From Bacteroidota bacterium (GTDB lineage Bacteria > Bacteroidota > Bacteroidia > Flavobacteriales > Flavobacteriaceae): 18,880 nt of DNA. The DNA lies in assembly GCA_947468985.1 (NCBI GenBank), contig CANINJ010000004.1, positions 1 through 18,880 of the forward strand. Reading direction: 5' to 3'. Below the pieces are notes generated by a model that was not told the origin of the DNA, ran no database searches, and was given only the letters and a program-made list of their open reading frames with translations. A program made the position numbers and the translations under genes. How positions within the stretch are numbered: position 1 is the stretch's first letter; every line of letters starts with the position of its first letter. Below, in pieces: positions 5,847 through 14,681 of this stretch.

Positions 5847-5876
5847 TAAAACTAACAATAAATTAATATATTCAAA
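5847..5876 (-). promoter_or_regulatory. Promoter of the nucleoside transporter gene
   Basis: On the minus strand TTTG (5873-5876), an 18-bp spacer and TAGTTTTA (5847-5854) approximate the Bacteroidota consensus TTTG-N19-TAnnTTTG, with one mismatch in the -7 box. The predicted leader is about 30 nt. Confidence 0.4.
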
Positions 5877-5902
5877 TAAAAATTAAATATATTATCTCTA
5901 AA

Positions 5903-6589
5903 TCATTGAATATTTTGCACTAATGCCAAAACTTTATCAAATTGTTCTTCTCGAGTAAGGTGAGAATTGTCAATTTCAATGGCATTTTTATCTTTTAATA
6001 AAGGGGAATCGTCTCTGTGCGTATCAATATAATCTCGCTCTTCCACATTTTTAAGCACTTCATCAAAAGAAACAGCATCGCCTTTTTGTTGCAATTCATC
6101 AAAGCGTCTTTGGGCACGAGTTTGCGCACTTGCGGTCATAAAAATCTTGAGTTCGGCATCAGGAAAAACGACTGTTGCAATATCTCTTCCGTCCATAACA
6201 ATGCCTTTATCTTTTCCCATTTGCTGCTGTTGCTCAACTAATTTAGCTCGAACTTCGGAAACTTCAGCAACTTTACTTACGTAATTAGAAACTTCAATGG
6301 TTCGAATTTCTTTCTCGATATTTACATCGTTCAAAAACATTTCTGCAAATCCCAATTCAGGATTAAATTGGAAATGTAATTTTATATTTGGTAAACTTTC
6401 TATTAAGCCATTTTTATTGAAAAAATCAGGCTTTATAAGCCCGTTTTGCATTGCAAAATAAGCAACGGCTCGATACATTGCGCCAGTATCAACATAAACG
6501 TAGCCCAAATGTTTTGCCAATTGTTTTGCCAAAGTACTTTTTCCAGTTGACGAAAAACCGTCTATTGCGATAGTAATTTTTTTATCCAA
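5903..6589 (-). CDS. cmk: Cytidylate kinase
   Basis: The 228-residue enzyme phosphorylates CMP and dCMP with ATP in the cytosol, feeding CTP and dCTP synthesis. The P-loop GFSSTGKST is at residues 11-19, followed by the CMP-binding DTGAMYRA (35-42). The later conserved block GIVMDGRDIATVVFPDAELKIF and the lid region R-A-Q-R-R are present. Length is normal for bacterial Cmk. It starts 3 nt after the porQ stop codon, so the two genes are almost certainly one operon with cmk second. Confidence 0.96.
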   Translation of the reverse strand: MDKKITIAIDGFSSTGKSTLAKQLAKHLGYVYVDTGAMYRAVAYFAMQNGLIKPDFFNKNGLIESLPNIKLHFQFNPELGFAEMFLNDVNIEKEIRTIEVSNYVSKVAEVSEVRAKLVEQQQQMGKDKGIVMDGRDIATVVFPDAELKIFMTASAQTRAQRRFDELQQKGDAVSFDEVLKNVEERDYIDTHRDDSPLLKDKNAIEIDNSHLTREEQFDKVLALVQNIQ

Positions 6590-6592
6590 AAT

Positions 6593-7615
6593 CTATTCTT
6601 GAAAATTAATAGTTAAACCAAATAAGCTTGTATTCCCTGCTAAAGTATAACGAGAATAGGAATAATTAAATTTTAAATTATTGAATTTTAATCCAAATCC
6701 AACAGAAATTCCTGAGAAATTTCGTTGTTCTAAAACTCGTAACTCCTCGCCTCTTCTGAAATTATATCCCAATCGAACATTGAAGCTTTTCTTTGGAAAT
6801 AATTCCACGCCAAAAATTACGTGACGTAAAGCATTATTAAAAAACGAAACTTTTTCAGGTGTCGAACCGCCATCAATAGAACCAACCGCTCGTGCAGGAT
6901 TTGAAAAAGCAATGTTCCACTGTTGTAAATTTTCTAATGTTAAATGCCAGCGAATAGGCACATTTTCAACTTCTTGAGAAACACCAATTAGTATTTCCAT
7001 TGGCAATTTTTCCTTAGTTCCAGAATAACTTGTGAATTGTGTACCAATATTTCTGACAACCATCGCCCAATTTACATCATTTTGTTCATCAATATAAAGT
7101 GCACCCAAATCAATCGCACCACCAAACGAATTATAACTTTCTAAGGTTGAGGAAATCAGTTTTGCATTGGCACCAAAATGAACAGGAACATCAGGAATCA
7201 TAAAAGAATATCCGAAAGACATTGCCATTTCGCTTCCTGTAAAATCAGAAGTGGGATTTCCTGTTTCATCGGTTCCTTGAAATTTGCCGTAATTCACATA
7301 GTTAACACCCGCTTGAAGTGTATTCAAATGATTATCAAAAGTATAGGCATAAGAAGCGGTTCCGTAGGTTACTTCTCCAAAATAACTTCCATAATTCACC
7401 GCCAAATGATTGTCCATATCTTCATTTATTGTTGCAGGATTAAAATTGGCTTGGTTGACATCTTCATCATAAATAGTAATGATTTTACCTCCTAATGCCG
7501 CCTGACGTGGCGAAGTTACCAAATTCAAAAACTGATATACCGACTGTCCGCCTATTTGCCCGTAGGTTACGGAACAAAAAAGAATGAAGATGAGATATAA
7601 TTGTTTTTTGAACAT
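6593..7615 (-). CDS. porQ: Type IX secretion system protein PorQ
   Basis: This 340-residue protein is an outer-membrane beta-barrel of the PorV/FadL-like type. The signal peptide spans residues 1 to about 19 (FKKQLYLIFILFCSVTYG, cleavage before QIGG). The mature start GGQSVYQFLNLVTSPRQAALGG, with N-P-A at NFNPATIN, is typical of PorQ. Alternating aromatic beta-strands follow, and the chain ends in LFGLTINFQE, an outer-membrane-type C-terminus. In the T9SS, PorQ is associated with the PorU-PorV-PorZ attachment complex that processes and anchors secreted cargo at the cell surface. It is the first gene of the porQ-cmk operon. A terminator separates it from lon upstream, and TATCTTCG, close to a -7 box, lies in the 5' gap. 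Confidence 0.93.
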   Translation of the reverse strand: MFKKQLYLIFILFCSVTYGQIGGQSVYQFLNLVTSPRQAALGGKIITIYDEDVNQANFNPATINEDMDNHLAVNYGSYFGEVTYGTASYAYTFDNHLNTLQAGVNYVNYGKFQGTDETGNPTSDFTGSEMAMSFGYSFMIPDVPVHFGANAKLISSTLESYNSFGGAIDLGALYIDEQNDVNWAMVVRNIGTQFTSYSGTKEKLPMEILIGVSQEVENVPIRWHLTLENLQQWNIAFSNPARAVGSIDGGSTPEKVSFFNNALRHVIFGVELFPKKSFNVRLGYNFRRGEELRVLEQRNFSGISVGFGLKFNNLKFNYSYSRYTLAGNTSLFGLTINFQE

Positions 7616-7668
7616 ATTTATTTTTTCTGCTTATATAACGCAAATGCGAAGATATTATTTTTAATAAA

Positions 7669-7696
7669 AAAAACGGCTAATTTCTTAGCCGTTTTT
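7669..7696 (-). terminator. Rho-independent terminator of lon
   Basis: A 12-bp perfect stem (AAAAACGGCTAA at 7669-7680, TTAGCCGTTTTT at 7685-7696) with a 4-nt loop begins 4 bp after the lon stop. On the minus strand it runs into a T-tract. It isolates lon from the porQ-cmk operon. Confidence 0.9.
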
Positions 7697-7699
7697 AAA

Positions 7700-10150
7700 T
7701 TATAAAACTTTAGCGTTTTTGACTTTCTGGTCGGTTAAGGCTATTGTTAAGACCTCACTCATTTCTTTCACATAATGAAATGTCAATCCTTCTAAATATT
7801 CAGGTTTAATTTCGTCAATATCACTTTTGTTTTCGTGACACAAAACAATTTCTTTAATGTTGGCTCTTTTTGCTGCTAATATTTTTTCTTTAATTCCTCC
7901 AACAGGTAAAACTTTTCCTCTTAAGGTAATTTCACCAGTCATAGCAAGGCTTTTCTTCACTCGTTTTTGAGTAAATAAAGAGACTAAAGACGTTAACATT
8001 GCAATTCCAGCACTTGGTCCATCTTTTGGTGTTGCACCTTCAGGAACGTGCAAATGGATATTGTATTTGGATAGCATTTCAGGGTCAATTCCGAAAATTT
8101 CAGCGTTTGATTTTATATATTCCAATGCAATTGTAGCCGATTCTTTCATTACTGTTCCAAGATTTCCAGTAATTGTCATCATTCCTTTTCCTTTAGAAAT
8201 CAAGGATTCTATGAATAAAATATCTCCGCCAACACTTGTCCAAGCTAAACCAGTTACAACGCCTGCAACATCATTATTTTCATATTTATCTCTTTCTAAT
8301 CTTGGAACTCCCAAAACTTGTATAATATCAGAATCTGTTACTTTTTTGTTGTACTCCTCCTCCATCGCAATCGATTTGGCAGCATTTCGGATAACCTGAG
8401 CAATTTTAGCTTCTAATCCACGAACACCAGATTCACGGGTATAACCTTCCACAATTTTCTCCAATTGTTTTTTTCCAATCGTTAAATCTTTTAAAGTCAA
8501 TCCGTGTTCCTTCAATTGACGAGGGAATAAATGTTGGCGTGCAATTTCTGTTTTTTCTTCAATTGTATAACCAGACATTTTTATGATTTCCATTCTATCA
8601 CGCAATGCAGGTTGAATAGTTGCCATATTATTGGACGTTGCAATGAACATTACTTTCGATAAATCGTATCCCATTTCAAGGAAATTATCATAGAATGCAT
8701 TGTTTTGTTCAGGATCTAAAACTTCTAATAATGCCGAAGATGGGTCGCCTTGATTTCCCATCGCTAATTTGTCGATTTCATCCAAAACAAATACAGGATT
8801 TGATGTTCCCGCTTTTTTCAAACTTTGAATAATACGCCCTGACATTGCGCCAATATAGGTTTTTCTATGCCCACGAATTTCAGCTTCATCTCGTAAACCA
8901 CCAAGTGAAATTCTCACATATTTTCTTCCTAAAGCTTCTGCAACTGATTTTCCAATAGATGTTTTTCCAACTCCTGGGGGTCCTGTCAAACAGATTATTG
9001 GTGATTTCATATCATTTCGCAATTTCAAAACTGCCAAATGTTCTATCATTCTTTTCTTTACATCTTCTAAACCAAAATGGTCACGATCAAGAATTTTTTG
9101 TGCTCTTTTTAAATCGAAATTATCTTTAGAATATTCATTCCAAGGCAAATCTAAAAACAATTCTAAATAGTTTCTTTGAATTCCAAAATCAGGCGCTTGT
9201 GGATTCATTCGGCGCATTTTTGTCAATTCTTTTTCGAAGTGTTTTTTGGTAACATCATCCCATTTTTTGAGTGCTGCTTTTTCTACCATTTCTTCAACTT
9301 CTTCTTCTTGAGAAGCTCCACCCAATTCTTCCTGAATGGTTTTCATTTGCTGGTGCAAGAAATATTCTCGTTGTTGTTGGTCTAAATCAAAGCGAACTTT
9401 TGACTGAATATCATTTTTTAACTCCAATTTTTGAAGTTCAATATTCATATATCGTAAAGTTTCTAAAGCTCTGTCTTTCAAATCTGTAACATTCAACAAC
9501 TCTTGTTTTTCTTTAACAGAAAGATTCATATTTGAAGACACAAAATTGATTAAGAATGATTTACTTTCAATATTCTTAATTGCAAATGTAGCTTCGGTTG
9601 GAATATTCGGACTTTCCTTAATAATTTGGATTGCCAATTCTTTTATAGAATCAATAATAACAGTAAACTCTTTGTCTTTTTTGGCAGGACGTGTTTCTAC
9701 AATATTCTTTACAGTAGCAATTAAATAAGGTGCTTGAGAAATAACAGTGTCAATTTCAAAACGCTTTTTACCTTGAAGAATTACAGTAATATTACCATCA
9801 GGCATTTTTAGAACCCGAAGTATTTTTGCAACCGTTCCAATAGAATGAATGTCGTTTTGTGAAGGATCTTCGTCTTCTTCATTTATTTGAGAAACCACAC
9901 CAATGTCTTTTCCAGCTGCATTGGCATCATTGATTAATTTAATAGATTTATCTCTACCAGCAGTAATTGGAATTACCACTCCAGGGAATAAAACAGTGTT
10001 TCGTAAAGGTAAAATCGCCAAGGATTCTGGCAATTCTTCATTATTCATCTCTTCTTCGTCTTCTGGTGTTAAAAGCGGGATTAATTCTGCTTCGGAATCA
10101 AATTCTTGAAGTGACAAATTGTCAATAGTGATTATTTTAGGGTTTGACAT
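7700..10150 (-). CDS. lon: ATP-dependent protease Lon
   Basis: This 816-residue protein is the cytosolic AAA+ serine protease that degrades misfolded and regulatory proteins. Domains in order: an N-terminal substrate-binding domain (about residues 40-250, beginning LAILPLRNTVLFPG), a coiled-coil linker, the AAA+ ATPase with Walker A GPPGVGKTS (390-398, Lys396) and Walker B VFVLDEIDK, and the C-terminal protease domain. The catalytic Ser713 is in DGPSAGIAM and Lys756 in GGIKEKILAA; the 43-residue spacing equals that of E. coli Ser679/Lys722. The chain is about 30 residues longer than E. coli Lon at the N-terminus, with an acidic stretch (LLTPEDEEEMNNEELPE), as is common in Bacteroidota. It is monocistronic, with a terminator 4 bp downstream. 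Confidence 0.98.
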   Translation of the reverse strand: MSNPKIITIDNLSLQEFDSEAELIPLLTPEDEEEMNNEELPESLAILPLRNTVLFPGVVIPITAGRDKSIKLINDANAAGKDIGVVSQINEEDEDPSQNDIHSIGTVAKILRVLKMPDGNITVILQGKKRFEIDTVISQAPYLIATVKNIVETRPAKKDKEFTVIIDSIKELAIQIIKESPNIPTEATFAIKNIESKSFLINFVSSNMNLSVKEKQELLNVTDLKDRALETLRYMNIELQKLELKNDIQSKVRFDLDQQQREYFLHQQMKTIQEELGGASQEEEVEEMVEKAALKKWDDVTKKHFEKELTKMRRMNPQAPDFGIQRNYLELFLDLPWNEYSKDNFDLKRAQKILDRDHFGLEDVKKRMIEHLAVLKLRNDMKSPIICLTGPPGVGKTSIGKSVAEALGRKYVRISLGGLRDEAEIRGHRKTYIGAMSGRIIQSLKKAGTSNPVFVLDEIDKLAMGNQGDPSSALLEVLDPEQNNAFYDNFLEMGYDLSKVMFIATSNNMATIQPALRDRMEIIKMSGYTIEEKTEIARQHLFPRQLKEHGLTLKDLTIGKKQLEKIVEGYTRESGVRGLEAKIAQVIRNAAKSIAMEEEYNKKVTDSDIIQVLGVPRLERDKYENNDVAGVVTGLAWTSVGGDILFIESLISKGKGMMTITGNLGTVMKESATIALEYIKSNAEIFGIDPEMLSKYNIHLHVPEGATPKDGPSAGIAMLTSLVSLFTQKRVKKSLAMTGEITLRGKVLPVGGIKEKILAAKRANIKEIVLCHENKSDIDEIKPEYLEGLTFHYVKEMSEVLTIALTDQKVKNAKVL

Positions 10151-10274
10151 AGTAAAAATTAGGTCGTTTTGACATTATAATTATAAATAAATCGAATTAA
10201 ATGGTTGTTTTCTATCCGAAAAACGCACATTTAAAACAAAAAAAAGCAAAAAAATAATTGTTTAAGCATTAAAA

Positions 10275-10298
10275 GATTGCTATTCTAATAAAGCAATC
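10275..10298. other. Small inverted repeat between lon and the lipocalin-like gene
   Basis: GATTGCT (10275-10281) and AGCAATC (10292-10298) form a 7-bp stem with a 10-nt loop. It may be a secondary terminator or part of lon regulation; no strong T-run adjoins it. Confidence 0.25.
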
Positions 10299-10318
10299 AT
10301 TATGCCATTTGACTTGTT

Positions 10319-10343
10319 AAAAAAAGCCATCTAAAAGACAGCT
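10319..10343 (-). terminator. Rho-independent terminator of the lipocalin-like gene
   Basis: Read on the minus strand, AGCTGTC and GATGGCT pair over 7 bp (two G-T wobbles) around a TTTTA loop and run directly into seven T residues. It lies 22 bp after the stop codon. Confidence 0.65.
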
Positions 10344-10365
10344 TAAAAATAATTCTTAATATAAT

Positions 10366-10911
10366 TTATCGTGAATAAACTACATTAATACTTGAAGTTA
10401 AAAATACAGGTTCATTAGTTGAAGTTGTTCCTACAATTTCACCAAGTGGAACGCTATACGTTAGCGTATTTGATGCAACCAAAAAAGTTTCAACTATCGG
10501 TGTTCCTGCATCATCATAGGTTAATGTTAATATAGTTCCATTTAAAGCCCAAGTTCCTGAAAGTAATGGGTCAGAATAACACTCCATTGTTGAAGTTGTT
10601 GCTGTAGCATTTATATCTAAACCATTTTGCGTAGCATTAAAAGTATGATCTGCATTTAAAGTCATTATATTGTTGTTAAAACAAGTGGTTTCCGACATTT
10701 GATTTATAGATGTAGTCCCATCGTTGTTCAAATCTGTTGGGATTCCAGTATTAAAAGCGGTCATTGTGTAAGTGCCAACAATGCTCGTAGGATTTACGAG
10801 ATTTCCTAATAAATCTTGATCTACAGGCTCGATAGAAGTTGTACAAGAAGTAAATGTCATTAGAGTAAAAACAGAAAACACTGCTGCAGCTGTTAGTTTT
10901 ATTATGTTCAT
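10366..10911 (-). CDS. Lipocalin-like lipoprotein
   Basis: This 181-residue predicted lipoprotein has the signal peptide MNIIKLTAAAVFSVFTLMTF with lipobox FTSC and lipidated Cys23. The mature part has the layout of Bacteroidota lipocalin-like proteins: N-terminal IVGTYTMTAF, a middle block on total content (IMTLNADHTFNAT), then LSGTWALNGTILTLTY and a final strand repeat. These are the typical W-x-x-x-G-T ... L-t-l turns of an 8-stranded barrel. Two cysteines (CFNNN and ECYSD) may form a disulfide in the periplasm. The ligand is unknown. A consensus -7 box sits 24 bp upstream, inside the gap after the UMF1 transporter gene, so it probably has its own promoter. Confidence 0.75.
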   Translation of the reverse strand: MNIIKLTAAAVFSVFTLMTFTSCTTSIEPVDQDLLGNLVNPTSIVGTYTMTAFNTGIPTDLNNDGTTSINQMSETTCFNNNIMTLNADHTFNATQNGLDINATATTSTMECYSDPLLSGTWALNGTILTLTYDDAGTPIVETFLVASNTLTYSVPLGEIVGTTSTNEPVFLTSSINVVYSR

Positions 10912-10934
10912 TTAGTTATGATTTTAATTTTTGT

Positions 10935-10942
10935 CAAATATA
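10935..10942 (-). promoter_or_regulatory. -7 promoter box of the lipocalin-like gene
   Basis: TATATTTG on the minus strand matches TAnnTTTG exactly; the predicted leader is about 17 nt. No TTTG is seen at the -33 position, which falls inside the end of the upstream transporter gene. Confidence 0.45.
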
Positions 10943-10949
10943 ATTCAAT

Positions 10950-12275
10950 TTATAATGCTATAATAATTTTTCTTTTAACTCTTGATAATAAAAATATGCC
11001 TGTAACAAAAAACAACCCTAAAAATACAATTGAATATCTTGGACTTCCTGTTACTTGGTCGATAATTCCATAAAGACACATTCCAATTACGATTCCAATT
11101 TTTTCTGAAACATCATAAAAACTAAAAAAAGAAGCTGTATCATCAGTTTCAGGTAGCATTTTAGAATACGTAGAACGGGAAAGTGCTTGAATACCTCCCA
11201 TTACCAAACCAACAAAACCAGCTGTCATATAAAATTCAATTGGTGAAGTTACAAAAAATGCAACAACGCATAAAACTGCCCAAATACAATTTAAGAATAT
11301 TAAAGTGGTAATGTTTCCGAACTTTTCTGATGCTTTTGAAGTTAAATTGGCACCCAAAATAGCAACCAACTGAATTACTAAAATACTAATTATTAAACCT
11401 GTCGTTTTTTCACTATCGGATTTCCAAGAAATTTCTTGTTCTCCAAAGTAAACTGCAATAATCATAACCGTTTGAACCGCCATTCCATAAACAAAGAAAC
11501 TTCCCAAAAATCGTTTTAATTGAACGTTATGTTCTAACAAATACCAAACTTTTTTAAGTTCGTGAAATCCATTAAAAACTACTGCTTTTGTAACTTTATG
11601 TCCTTTATTTCCTTTCGGCAAATAGTAATACGTATATTGACTGAAGCTAATCCACCAAATTCCAACCATTACAAAGGAATAGCGCATTGCTTTCATACTT
11701 GCTTCTCCCGAAGTACCAGTAATTCCAAAAAACTCAGGTTTCATAACCATCGCCAAGTTAACAATTAACAATAAAACGCTTCCAATATATCCAATTGAAA
11801 ACCCTTTGGCACTGATTTTATCTTGTTGGTCTGGAAATGCAATGTCTGGCAAATAGGAATTATAAAAAACCAAACTTCCCCAAAAACCAACCAATCCAAA
11901 AAAGTAAGCAATTAAGCTATAATATATGTGTTCCAATGAAAACCAATACATTGCAATACACGAAAGTGCACCTAAATAGCAGAAGAATTTCATAAAATTC
12001 TTTTTGTTTCCAACATAATCGGCGATACCAGATAATAATGGCGAAATAAAAGCGACCAATAAAAAGGCAGCTGCCGTTACAAAACTAATTAGCGCCGTGC
12101 TTTTGAGAGTTGTTCCAAATACATCAATATAGGAAACGCCTCTGATTTTGAATAATGCACCATAAAAAATAGGGAAAATTGCGGATGCAATTACCAAGCT
12201 GTAAACGGAATTTGCCCAATCATAGAAAGCCCAAGCATTCAGTAATTTTGAATTTCCTTTTTCAAGATTTGCCAT
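10950..12275 (-). CDS. UMF1-family MFS transporter
   Basis: This 441-residue inner-membrane protein has about 12 membrane segments. The N-terminal signature LNAWAFYDWANSVYSLVI is diagnostic of the UMF1 (Atg22-like) family of the major facilitator superfamily. Other supporting blocks are the conserved loop SGIADYVGNKKNFMKFFCYLG and, later, GGIQALSRSTYSKMLPE with TASFFSFYDVSEKIGIVIG. Fungal Atg22 relatives export amino acids from the vacuole; bacterial substrates are unknown. A TATCTTCG box, one mismatch from the -7 consensus, lies about 45 bp upstream. The lipocalin-like gene follows after 38 bp but has its own promoter box. Confidence 0.88.
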   Translation of the reverse strand: MANLEKGNSKLLNAWAFYDWANSVYSLVIASAIFPIFYGALFKIRGVSYIDVFGTTLKSTALISFVTAAAFLLVAFISPLLSGIADYVGNKKNFMKFFCYLGALSCIAMYWFSLEHIYYSLIAYFFGLVGFWGSLVFYNSYLPDIAFPDQQDKISAKGFSIGYIGSVLLLIVNLAMVMKPEFFGITGTSGEASMKAMRYSFVMVGIWWISFSQYTYYYLPKGNKGHKVTKAVVFNGFHELKKVWYLLEHNVQLKRFLGSFFVYGMAVQTVMIIAVYFGEQEISWKSDSEKTTGLIISILVIQLVAILGANLTSKASEKFGNITTLIFLNCIWAVLCVVAFFVTSPIEFYMTAGFVGLVMGGIQALSRSTYSKMLPETDDTASFFSFYDVSEKIGIVIGMCLYGIIDQVTGSPRYSIVFLGLFFVTGIFLLSRVKRKIIIAL

Positions 12276-12333
12276 AAATAATCAGTAGGTATTAGATATA
12301 AAAGTCTTAAAGACAGCACCGAAGATAGTATTT

Positions 12334-13149
12334 TTATTTAAAAACAACACCAAATTTTGCTGCTTCAATTTTAGCTTCTGGGATTAGGCTTTTTAATTTT
12401 GCTATTCGCGTTGCATCAGATGGGTGCGTGCTTAAAAATTCGGGTTGCGCTTTTCCTCCTGAATTTGCAGACATTCTTTCCCAAAATGCGACCGCTGTAG
12501 TTGGATCATAACCTGCAATTGCCATAAGAATTAAACCTATTTTATCTGCTTCACTTTCGTGACTTCTGCTAAAAGGCAACATCGCGCCATATTGCGTAAC
12601 TCCACCGTAAGCGGTCATCCAGAGTTGTTTTTCTTGATTGCTTTTTGAGTCTGTTGCAATTCCCACAACCCCTGCTCCTGCTTGCTGCAAAATTCCTGCA
12701 CTCATTCGTTGCGCTCCGTGATTTGCCAAAGCGTGTGCTACTTCGTGTCCCATTACGGTTGCCATCCCAGCATCGTCTTTGCAAATTGGCAAAATGCCAG
12801 AATAGAATACTATTTTTCCGCCAGGCAAACACCAAGCATTGACTTCTTTGCTTTCAACCAATTTATATTCCCAAGAATAATCCTTTAAATACCCTTTAAA
12901 TCCGTTGGCATCCAAATATTTTTCGGCAGCAACTTTAATTTTCATACCAACGGCTTCAACACGTTTTGCATCGGTAGTTCCAACAACCACTTTATTGTCT
13001 TTCAAAAAAGTTCCGTATTGCTGAAAAGATGTTGGAAACAGTTCACTATTAGATACAAAATTCAATGTGTTTTTACCCGTAAATGGATTTTTGGCGCAAG
13101 AAAAAAGAATAAAAATTGCTGTAATAAATAAGATTAAGTGCTTTTTCAT
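12334..13149 (-). CDS. M48-family metalloprotease lipoprotein
   Basis: This 271-residue zinc metalloprotease has signal peptide MKKHLILFITAIFILFSC, lipobox LFSC and Cys18. Mature features are an N-terminal NPFTGKNTLNFVS segment typical of Bacteroidota M48 lipoproteins, the N-A-W-C-L-P-G-G-K-I strand, the active site HEVAH (135-139) and the third-ligand region SHESEADKIG (196-205). A C-terminal block STHPSDATRIAKL matches the family ending. By similarity to E. coli LoiP and BepA and to mitochondrial Oma1, it probably performs quality control of envelope proteins from the periplasmic face of a membrane; the substrate is unknown. The promoter box TATATTTG lies 34 bp upstream. Confidence 0.93.
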   Translation of the reverse strand: MKKHLILFITAIFILFSCAKNPFTGKNTLNFVSNSELFPTSFQQYGTFLKDNKVVVGTTDAKRVEAVGMKIKVAAEKYLDANGFKGYLKDYSWEYKLVESKEVNAWCLPGGKIVFYSGILPICKDDAGMATVMGHEVAHALANHGAQRMSAGILQQAGAGVVGIATDSKSNQEKQLWMTAYGGVTQYGAMLPFSRSHESEADKIGLILMAIAGYDPTTAVAFWERMSANSGGKAQPEFLSTHPSDATRIAKLKSLIPEAKIEAAKFGVVFK

Positions 13150-13182
13150 AAAATTTGATTTTAATTTTGAATGTTAAAGTTA

Positions 13183-13190
13183 CAAATATA
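13183..13190 (-). promoter_or_regulatory. -7 promoter box of the M48 protease gene
   Basis: TATATTTG on the minus strand is an exact TAnnTTTG match, giving a leader of about 27 nt. It lies in the divergent region shared with the alpha/beta hydrolase gene. Confidence 0.5.
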
Positions 13191-13313
13191 TCTCTTTGTT
13201 TTACTGCTGTAACATACAAATAATTGCGTATTTATTGCTTTAATTTGTTAAACTATTTTATGATTAATTTAATAAATGTAATATGCTAACGGAAAAATAA
13301 TATCCTAAATTGC

Positions 13314-13335
13314 ATCATTTAAATATCATTTAAAT
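13314..13335 (+). repeat. 11-bp tandem repeat before the hydrolase gene
   Basis: ATCATTTAAAT occurs twice in tandem (13314-13324 and 13325-13335), ending 9 bp before the hydrolase start. Each copy contains the palindrome ATTTAAAT. A protein-binding role is possible but unproven. Confidence 0.4.
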
Positions 13336-13344
13336 AAAATTGCA

Positions 13345-14199
13345 TTGAATTCAAATAAAAAGGAACATTTGAAAGTTCCGAAAGTCATTATTTACATTGG
13401 AAAAATACTTCAATTTTTTTCTGTAAAACTGACTACTTTATATTTAGCTCGCTTATTTACAACTCCAATAAAACACAAAGTTCCTAAGAGAGAATTGGAA
13501 ATGGATAAAAACAGTATTCAAAAAAGAATATTGATTCCTTATGTTAACAAAGAAATTGTGGTGTACCAATATGGTATAAGTGATAAAAAGATTTTGCTTG
13601 TTCACGGTTGGTCGGGACGCGGAACGCAATTGGTGAAATTTGCAGATGCATTCGTAGATAAAGGATATGAAACTATTAGTTTTGATGCTCCTGCACACGG
13701 AAAATCATCAGGAAATGCTACAATAATGACCGAATTCATTGCTTCAATATTTGAAATCGATAAGAAATTTGGACCGTTTGAAGCTGCTGTTGGACATTCT
13801 TTAGGTGGAATGGCTTTGCTTAATGCAATAAAAAAAGGATTCAAAATTAACCGATTAACCATCATTGGAAGTGGCGATAAAGTGAAAGATATTTTAGATG
13901 ATTTCGTTTCTAAATTGAAACTTAAACCAGAATTTAGCTCGCATTTGCAAGAGCATTTTGAAAAAAAATACAACGAGCCTATGGAAAATTATTCCGCTCA
14001 TAGTGCGGCTAAAACAGTTGAAATTCCTGTTCTTGTAATTCATGATGAAAACGATTATGAAGTTCCTTTATCTAACTCAATTAACATTCACAAGCATTTA
14101 AAAAATGGCGAATTGCTAATTACACAACTTTTGGGACACCGAAAAATTCTTGGAAGCCCATTTGTTATTGAGAAAACTGTCGAATTTATTAAAAATTAA
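13345..14199 (+). CDS. Alpha/beta hydrolase
   Basis: This is a 284-residue hydrolase of unknown substrate. Catalytic signals: oxyanion region [10 protein letters not shown] (HG at 87-88), nucleophile elbow GHSLGG with Ser152, likely acid Asp237 in HDENDYEVP and His265 in LLGHRKIL. The start used is TTG at 13345, because the frame is open from 13309 with no ATG, and residues 11-52 ([15 protein letters not shown], then [12 protein letters not shown]) look like the conserved N-terminal part of flavobacterial relatives. The first ATG, at residue 53, would remove this. It heads a likely operon with two msrB genes (11-bp gap), which hints at an envelope or oxidative-stress setting without proving it. 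Confidence 0.88.
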   Translation: MNSNKKEHLKVPKVIIYIGKILQFFSVKLTTLYLARLFTTPIKHKVPKRELEMDKNSIQKRILIPYVNKEIVVYQYGISDKKILLVHGWSGRGTQLVKFADAFVDKGYETISFDAPAHGKSSGNATIMTEFIASIFEIDKKFGPFEAAVGHSLGGMALLNAIKKGFKINRLTIIGSGDKVKDILDDFVSKLKLKPEFSSHLQEHFEKKYNEPMENYSAHSAAKTVEIPVLVIHDENDYEVPLSNSINIHKHLKNGELLITQLLGHRKILGSPFVIEKTVEFIKN

Positions 14200-14210
14200 T
14201 TATTATTCAA

Positions 14211-14681
14211 ATGATAAACAAGCTATTTATATTACTACTTTTATTTTCACTTTTTTCCTGTCAAGGGCAAGATAAAACGAAAAATCAAAAACTTGAAATT
14301 CAGAAATCGGAGGCGCAATGGAAAAAAGAATTAACGCCCGAACAATTTGAAGTGCTTCGTGAAAAAGGAACAGAACGCCCATTTTCAGGGAAATATGTAA
14401 ATACATTTGAAAAAGGAACTTACGTTTGTGCTGCTTGTGGAAATTTACTTTTTTATTCCGATGCAAAATTTCATTCTGATTGTGGCTGGCCTTCATTCGA
14501 TAAAGCCATAAAAGGTTCTGTGACTTATATTACCGATTCGAGTTTTGGGATGTCCCGAACCGAAGTGAATTGCGCAAAATGCGGCGGTCATTTAGGACAT
14601 GTTTTTGATGATGGACCTACTAAAACTGGGCAACGTTTTTGTACAAATTCTGTATCTGTTAAATTTATACCTTCAAAATAA
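14211..14681 (+). CDS. msrB: Peptide-methionine (R)-S-oxide reductase, exported lipoprotein form
   Basis: This 156-residue MsrB reduces methionine-R-sulfoxide in proteins. Unlike its neighbour it carries a lipoprotein signal peptide ([17 protein letters not shown], lipobox LFSC, Cys17), so it should act outside the cytosol, repairing oxidised envelope proteins. The domain spans about residues 33-152: zinc-binding pairs Cys73/Cys76 (CAAC) and Cys121/Cys124 (CAKC), the CGWPSF block at 91-96, [12 protein letters not shown] at 125-136, and the catalytic Cys144 in RFCTNS. It needs an electron donor in the periplasm that is not evident here. Its stop overlaps the next msrB start by 1 bp (TAATG), so the pair is translationally coupled. 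Confidence 0.95.
   Translation: MINKLFILLLLFSLFSCQGQDKTKNQKLEIQKSEAQWKKELTPEQFEVLREKGTERPFSGKYVNTFEKGTYVCAACGNLLFYSDAKFHSDCGWPSFDKAIKGSVTYITDSSFGMSRTEVNCAKCGGHLGHVFDDGPTKTGQRFCTNSVSVKFIPSK

Noticed and set aside
8061..8399. Plus-strand open frame of 112 codons inside lon
   Set aside because: It is antisense to a fully conserved protease-domain region, so it is a shadow of lon codon usage.
12569..12888. Three overlapping open frames, both strands, within the M48 protease gene
   Set aside because: The HEVAH-containing frame is clearly the real one; the others are out-of-frame shadows.
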